From: a virus
IMG/VR virus record: IMGVR_UViG_3300043449_000929
Location: 1-64,000 of that record
Strand: one strand, 5' to 3'
Length of the DNA stretch: 64,000 bases
The stretch's first letter is position 1, and each line of letters starts with the position of its first letter. The position numbers were made by a program, and so were the translations under genes. The notes below the pieces were generated by a model. That model was not told where the DNA came from. It made no database searches and was given only the letters and a program-made list of their open reading frames with translations. Shown piece after piece: positions 63,981 to 64,000 of this stretch.

Positions 63981-64000
63981 CGTGATGCTACTCGGCGTCC
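63968..64000. repeat. 33-base overlap with the left end of the window
   Basis: Exact copy of positions 1-33, including the ATG (63973) and first codons of the gene at 6-419. Confidence 0.9.

Overview
The window is an essentially complete genome of a temperate, short-tailed (podovirus-like) phage of an alphaproteobacterium. The first 33 bases recur exactly as the last 33, and the gene cut by the right edge is the one that begins at the left edge, so the window looks like one full turn of a circle of about 63,967 bp. Support for the host class: a GcrA-type N-terminal domain (a regulator family known from Alphaproteobacteria), a DnaA domain IV-like protein, a GH108-type N-acetylmuramidase, and an attachment site carrying the 3' part of a tRNA-Ser. 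The genus cannot be read from the sequence.

Layout. (1) Right early/accessory arm, + strand, 57.68 kb to the end and on through 1.75 kb: CI-like repressor, terminator, operator-controlled promoter, excisionase-like gene, tyrosine integrase, attP, HNH nuclease, a cluster of small DNA-binding proteins, and a mosaic family of overlapping coiled-coil genes. (2) Virion arm, - strand, 39.9 kb down to 1.7 kb (transcribed right to left): terminase small subunit, terminase large subunit, portal, scaffold, phosphoesterase, a nuclease-methylase cassette, N4-gp56-type major capsid protein, connector, two very large internal virion proteins, many tail fibre/structural proteins, endolysin, spanin pair, holin. 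(3) 39.9-41.8 kb: two small genes and an iteron-rich, AT-rich non-coding segment that is the best origin candidate. (4) + strand operon 41.8-45.9 kb: an ArdC-like anti-restriction protein and about ten small genes. (5) Replication/recombination operon, - strand, 57.6 kb down to 45.97 kb: Cro-like regulator, HNH nuclease, RuvC-like resolvase, Sak4-type ATPase, DUF669-type protein, PD-(D/E)XK nuclease, SF2 helicase, primase-helicase and several micro-membrane proteins.

Striking points. Eight gene starts in the 41.8-45.4 kb operon are preceded by an RNA hairpin with changing stem but invariant loop UUACAG, 22-35 nt before the start codon; the operon's terminator has the same loop. The major capsid gene is split by a compact group I intron (about 272 nt) that was not obvious because exon 1 codes only 16 complete codons; a GIY-YIG nuclease gene lies just upstream and a related one lies further down the operon. 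Regulation of lysogeny can be read from four near-identical 14-bp dyads, three of them inside promoter spacers. Major late genes are preceded by promoters sharing TATTTGAC. Several real genes below 60 codons were found by reading the gaps, including a small lipoprotein in the lysis cassette, a KOW-like protein and a run of one- or two-helix membrane peptides.

All functional names come from motif recognition by eye; no database search was run.
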